From contig VGEO01000030.1 of the NCBI GenBank assembly GCA_016869275.1, positions 1 through 33,100 on the forward strand: 33,100 bases of DNA, in the 5' to 3' direction. A model generated the notes under the pieces. The model did not search any database. It was not told the DNA's origin and worked only from the letters and a program-made list of their open reading frames with translations. Numbering within the stretch: the first letter of the stretch is position 1; each line of letters opens with the position of its first letter. Origin of the DNA: Alphaproteobacteria bacterium (GTDB taxonomy: Bacteria > Pseudomonadota > Alphaproteobacteria > SHVV01). The position numbers were made by a program, and so were the translations under genes. Below are positions 30,165 through 33,100 of the stretch, in pieces.

Positions 30165-31013
30165 ATGAGTCCGGATGCGAGCGCGCTGGCGGAGTTGCGC
30201 CGCGAGATCGATGCCATCGACGACCGCTTGCACGATCTCCTGATCGAGCGCGCCGCCGCGGTCGAGCGTGTCGCCCTGGCCAAGGGCGCGGCGGCCCCGG
30301 GGACCCAGATCGTCTATCCGGCGCGCGAGGCTCAGATCGTGCGCCGGCTGCTCGGCCGCCACCGCGGGCGGTTGCCGGCGGCGACCGTCGTGCGAATTTG
30401 GCGCGAGATCATCACCACCTCGGTCCGTCTTCAGGGCGCGCTCGCGATCGGCCTCCTCGATGCCGGCGCCGGTCCCGCGCTCCGCGATCTCGCCCGCGAG
30501 CACTTCGCTGCCGCGACGTCGACGACGCCGTTCGCCTCGGCGCCCGAGCTGTTCGCGTGGGTCGGCGATACCCCCGGAGCGCTGGGTGTGCTCCCGCTCG
30601 CCACCGACGCTTGCGACTGGTGGCGGCATCTGGTCTCGGCGGTCGAGCCCCGGATCCAGGTGGTTGCGCGCTTGCCGTTCGTGCGTACGGGCGGCGGCTT
30701 GGAGGCGCTGGTGATCGCGCCGTTCGCCGCCGGCGAGAGCGGCGATGACGCGACGCTCGCCGTGTTCGAGAGCGAGCGCGAGCTTTCCGACGTCGCGCAG
30801 GCCGCAGCGGGCGGTTTGACACTCGCGCCGATGGCGGCGACCGGTGCGGTCGAGCCGATGAACGCGCCGGTTCGCCTGACCTTGGTCGAAATCGCCGGCA
30901 CTGCGAGCGCGGTTATACCTAAGCTCGCGCGCCTCGCGGCCGCGCTCGGCGCCCACCGCACCCACGCGGTCGGCGGCTACGCCCGCCCGATCGCGCCGCC
31001 CGAGCGGCGCTGA
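30165..31013 (+). CDS. chorismate mutase (AroQ) with a C-terminal domain
   Basis: A 282-residue protein. Residues 1-90 form an AroQ-type all-helical chorismate mutase: LRREIDAIDDRLHDLLIERA, the lysine-containing VALAKG, the YPAREAQIVRRLL helix with Arg/Glu of the active site, and IWREIITTSVRLQG. This converts chorismate to prephenate for Phe/Tyr. Residues ~95-282 are a poorly conserved domain with a late LTLVEIAG segment, like the end of an ACT-type or prephenate-dehydratase-related fold, but the dehydratase catalytic motif is not visible. It starts at ATG 30165 with AGG nine bases upstream. It is 26 bases ahead of hisC, and with hisC and the prephenate dehydrogenase forms a typical Rhodospirillales aromatic operon. 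Confidence 0.85.
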   Translation: MSPDASALAELRREIDAIDDRLHDLLIERAAAVERVALAKGAAAPGTQIVYPAREAQIVRRLLGRHRGRLPAATVVRIWREIITTSVRLQGALAIGLLDAGAGPALRDLAREHFAAATSTTPFASAPELFAWVGDTPGALGVLPLATDACDWWRHLVSAVEPRIQVVARLPFVRTGGGLEALVIAPFAAGESGDDATLAVFESERELSDVAQAAAGGLTLAPMAATGAVEPMNAPVRLTLVEIAGTASAVIPKLARLAAALGAHRTHAVGGYARPIAPPERR

Positions 31014-31039
31014 GACGCCCAACCGCGAGACACCCCGCC

Positions 31040-32131
31040 ATGACTGGTCCCCGTCCCAAGCCCGGCATCCTCGACATCGCGCCCTATGTCGGCGGCGAAT
31101 CGAAAATCCCCGGCGTCAAACGCGTGATCAAACTCGCCTCGAACGAATCGCCGCTGGGTCCAAGTCCCAAGGCGGTCGCCGCCTACCGGAAGGCGGCCAA
31201 AGAGCTGCACCGCTATCCCGACGGCGGCGCCGATCGCTTGCGCGCGGCGCTCGCCGAGCACCACGGGCTCGAGCCCGAGCGCATCGTTTGCGGCGCCGGA
31301 TCGGACGAGTTGATCGCGATGCTGTGCCGCGCCTACGCCGGCGCGGGCGATGAAGTGCTCTACAGCGAATACGGTTTCTTGATGTACGCGATCTCGGCCA
31401 AGTCGGCCGGGGCGACCCCGGTCAAGGCGCCCGAGCGCGACTTGACCGCCGACGTCGATGCGCTGTTGGCCCGCGTCACGCCCAGGACGCGGCTCGTCTT
31501 TCTCGCCAACCCCAACAACCCGACCGGGACCTACCTCGGCAACGACGCGGTCGAACGGTTGCGCGATCGGCTGCCGGGGGACGTTTTGCTCGTCATCGAT
31601 GCCGCATACGCCGAGTATGTCGACCGCAACGACTATTCGCCCGGGATCGACCTCGTGCGCGGGCATCCGAACGTCGTCATGACGCGGACCTTCTCGAAAA
31701 TATACGGCTTGGCCGCACTCCGCCTGGGTTGGGCCTACTGCCCGCCGGCGGTTGCCGACGTTCTCCACCGCGTGCGCGGGCCGTTCAACGTCGGGACCGC
31801 GGCGCAGGTGGTGGGCGTCGCGGCGCTCCGCGACGCGGCCCACACCGCGCGCGCCAAGCATCACAACGACCGCTGGCGGCCGTGGCTCGCCCGCGAGCTC
31901 GAAGCGATCGGGCTCGGCGCGACGCCCTCGGTCGGCAACTTCGTGCTAGCGCGCTTCCCCGCGGGCGCGGCGCAAGCCGCTACCGCCGATGCGTTCCTCA
32001 AAAAGAACGGCGTCATCGTTCGCGCCATGAAGGGCTACGGCCTGCCCGACTGCGTGCGCATCACCGTCGGCATGGACGACGAGAACGAGGCGGTGATCGC
32101 CGCGCTCCGCGCCTTCTTGGCGGCGCGATGA
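31040..32131 (+). CDS. hisC: histidinol-phosphate / aromatic aminotransferase
   Basis: A 363-residue PLP-dependent class I/II aminotransferase of the HisC group. LASNESPLGPSPKAV opens the substrate pocket, LANPNNPTGTY contains the conserved Asn, IDAAYAEYVD the Asp/Tyr pair, and TRTFSKIYGLAALRLGW carries the Schiff-base Lys220. HisC works on histidinol phosphate, and members in this operon context often also transaminate prephenate or phenylpyruvate for Tyr/Phe. It lies between chorismate mutase and prephenate dehydrogenase and overlaps the latter as ATGA, which supports a dual aromatic/histidine role. Confidence 0.92.
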   Translation: MTGPRPKPGILDIAPYVGGESKIPGVKRVIKLASNESPLGPSPKAVAAYRKAAKELHRYPDGGADRLRAALAEHHGLEPERIVCGAGSDELIAMLCRAYAGAGDEVLYSEYGFLMYAISAKSAGATPVKAPERDLTADVDALLARVTPRTRLVFLANPNNPTGTYLGNDAVERLRDRLPGDVLLVIDAAYAEYVDRNDYSPGIDLVRGHPNVVMTRTFSKIYGLAALRLGWAYCPPAVADVLHRVRGPFNVGTAAQVVGVAALRDAAHTARAKHHNDRWRPWLARELEAIGLGATPSVGNFVLARFPAGAAQAATADAFLKKNGVIVRAMKGYGLPDCVRITVGMDDENEAVIAALRAFLAAR

Positions 32132-33081
32132 CGTCGCCCTTTTTCGAGCGGATCGTCGTCGTTGGCCTCGGCCTGATCGGGTCGTCGCTCGCGCGCGCGA
32201 TCAAGCGCGGCGGCTTGGCCGGCACGCTCGTCGGCGTCGATGCCAGCACCGCCGTGCGCGCGCGCGCGGAAGCGCTCGGGTTCGCCGATCGCGTCCTCGC
32301 CGATCCCGCCGCCGCCTCCGCGGGCGCCGACCTCGTCGTGCTGGCGACACCGGTCGGCGCTTACCGGGCGATCGGCGAGGCACTCGCCCCGGCCTTGAAA
32401 GCGGGTGCGATTCTCTCCGACGTCGGCTCGGTCAAGGGTGCGGTCGTCAAGATGCTGGCGCCGCTGATGCCGCCGGGTACCCATTTGATTCCGGCCCACC
32501 CGGTCGCCGGTACCGAACACTCCGGTCCCGACGCCGGCTTTGCCGAACTGTTCGAGGGCCGCTGGTGCATCGTGACGCCGCCGGCCGGCGCCGATCCGGC
32601 CGCGATCGAGAAAGTAGCCGAGCTCTGGCGCCGCGTCGGGATGAAGGTCGAGGCAATGGACCCGGCCCACCACGACCTCGTGCTCGCCATCACCTCGCAC
32701 CTCCCGCACCTGATCGCCTACAACATCGTCGGTACCGCCGACGATCTCGAAGCCGTCACCAAGTCCGAAGTCATCAAGTTCGCGGCCGGCGGTTTTCGCG
32801 ACTTCACCCGCATTGCCGCCTCCGATCCGGTGATGTGGCGCGATGTCTTCCTCAACAACCGCGAAGCGGTGTTGGAAATGCTCGGCCGCTTCACCGAAGA
32901 TCTGACCGCGCTGCAGCGCGCGATCCGCTGGGGCGACGGCGCCGCGCTCGAGGCCCTGTTCACGCGCACGCGCGCGATCCGGCGCAGCATCATCGACGCC
33001 GGCCAGGCCGATCCCGAGGAGCAGAAGCGGCGCGACGATGCCGCCGCGGCCGCCGCGCGCAACGCGGCGGCGCGGCGCTGA
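32128..33081 (+). CDS. tyrC: prephenate/cyclohexadienyl dehydrogenase
   Basis: A 317-residue NAD(P)-dependent dehydrogenase of the TyrA family. VVVGLGLIGSSLARAI is the dinucleotide-binding motif, LSDVGSVKGAVV and HLIPAHPVAGTEHSGP are the signature segments with the catalytic His, and ITSHLPHLIAY and FAAGGFRDFTRIA come from the helical C-terminal dimer domain. It converts prephenate (or arogenate) to 4-hydroxyphenylpyruvate (or tyrosine). No ACT domain follows; the C-terminus is a charged, alanine-rich tail. The ATG overlaps the hisC stop. The tyrC name follows the cyclohexadienyl dehydrogenase usage for this operon; tyrA would also be acceptable. Confidence 0.92.
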   Translation: MTSPFFERIVVVGLGLIGSSLARAIKRGGLAGTLVGVDASTAVRARAEALGFADRVLADPAAASAGADLVVLATPVGAYRAIGEALAPALKAGAILSDVGSVKGAVVKMLAPLMPPGTHLIPAHPVAGTEHSGPDAGFAELFEGRWCIVTPPAGADPAAIEKVAELWRRVGMKVEAMDPAHHDLVLAITSHLPHLIAYNIVGTADDLEAVTKSEVIKFAAGGFRDFTRIAASDPVMWRDVFLNNREAVLEMLGRFTEDLTALQRAIRWGDGAALEALFTRTRAIRRSIIDAGQADPEEQKRRDDAAAAAARNAAARR

Positions 33082-33100
33082 CCTAAGGTGCGACCACCGG

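Overview
The window reads as one contiguous stretch of a high-GC (about 70% by eye) alphaproteobacterial chromosome, most likely from Rhodospirillales or a neighbouring order. The evidence is metX-metW behind a SAM-II riboswitch, a chorismate mutase - hisC - prephenate dehydrogenase cluster, small alphaproteobacterial families (DUF4170, DUF2889), and dense, overlapping GC-rich genes. There is no rRNA, tRNA, insertion sequence, phage or CRISPR array.

Layout. 1-1.6 kb: a coupled alpha/beta-hydrolase and SDR pair. 1.8-4.2 kb (minus): an operon of an MFS exporter, a tiny stand-alone ParB-like domain and a DUF2889 protein, divergent from an SMP-30/lactonase gene. 5.2-7.7 kb: a LigB-type extradiol dioxygenase, a flavin-binding PNPOx-like protein and a GNAT acetyltransferase. 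7.7-8.2 kb: an AT-rich island. 8.2-11.7 kb: a secreted CHAP protein, then an RNA-repair operon (archease, an unknown 88-aa protein, rtcB, rtcA). In that operon rtcB is broken twice and its 3' end is replaced by the start of a convergent pyruvate dehydrogenase E1-alpha gene. 11.8-13.7 kb: RlmI-type rRNA methyltransferase and two small paralogous lipoproteins, one interrupted by an in-frame stop.

13.9-20.9 kb (plus): a two-flavoprotein fusion of the salicylyl-CoA/anthraniloyl-CoA hydroxylase type, a DUF1800-DUF1501 pair, DUF4170 and gamma-glutamyltransferase. 20.9-21.1 kb: a relic of a HigBA toxin-antitoxin module. 21.1-26.8 kb: a small secreted protein, ketopantoate reductase, an oxalate-CoA-ligase-like acyl-CoA synthetase, a proline-rich hypothetical, a thiolase, a GST and a possible decayed HicB-like antitoxin. 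27.1-33.1 kb: a methyltransferase, then methionine genes metX-metW (minus, under SAM-II riboswitch and terminator) and, on plus, the aromatic/histidine cluster of chorismate mutase, hisC and prephenate dehydrogenase.

How the genes work together. The right end is core amino-acid biosynthesis: MetX/MetW make methionine under SAM feedback, and chorismate mutase plus the dehydrogenase lead to tyrosine. The centre holds CoA-thioester and aromatic catabolism (hydroxylase/reductase fusion, acyl-CoA synthetase, thiolase, LigB dioxygenase), not arranged as one operon. The clearest signs of change are several decayed loci: rtcB/pdhA, the lipoprotein, higBA and perhaps hicB. I found no convincing novel defence or mobile system. 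The most interesting items are the damaged RNA-repair operon with its unknown 88-aa member, the metX leader, and several small genes or relics that are easy to miss.
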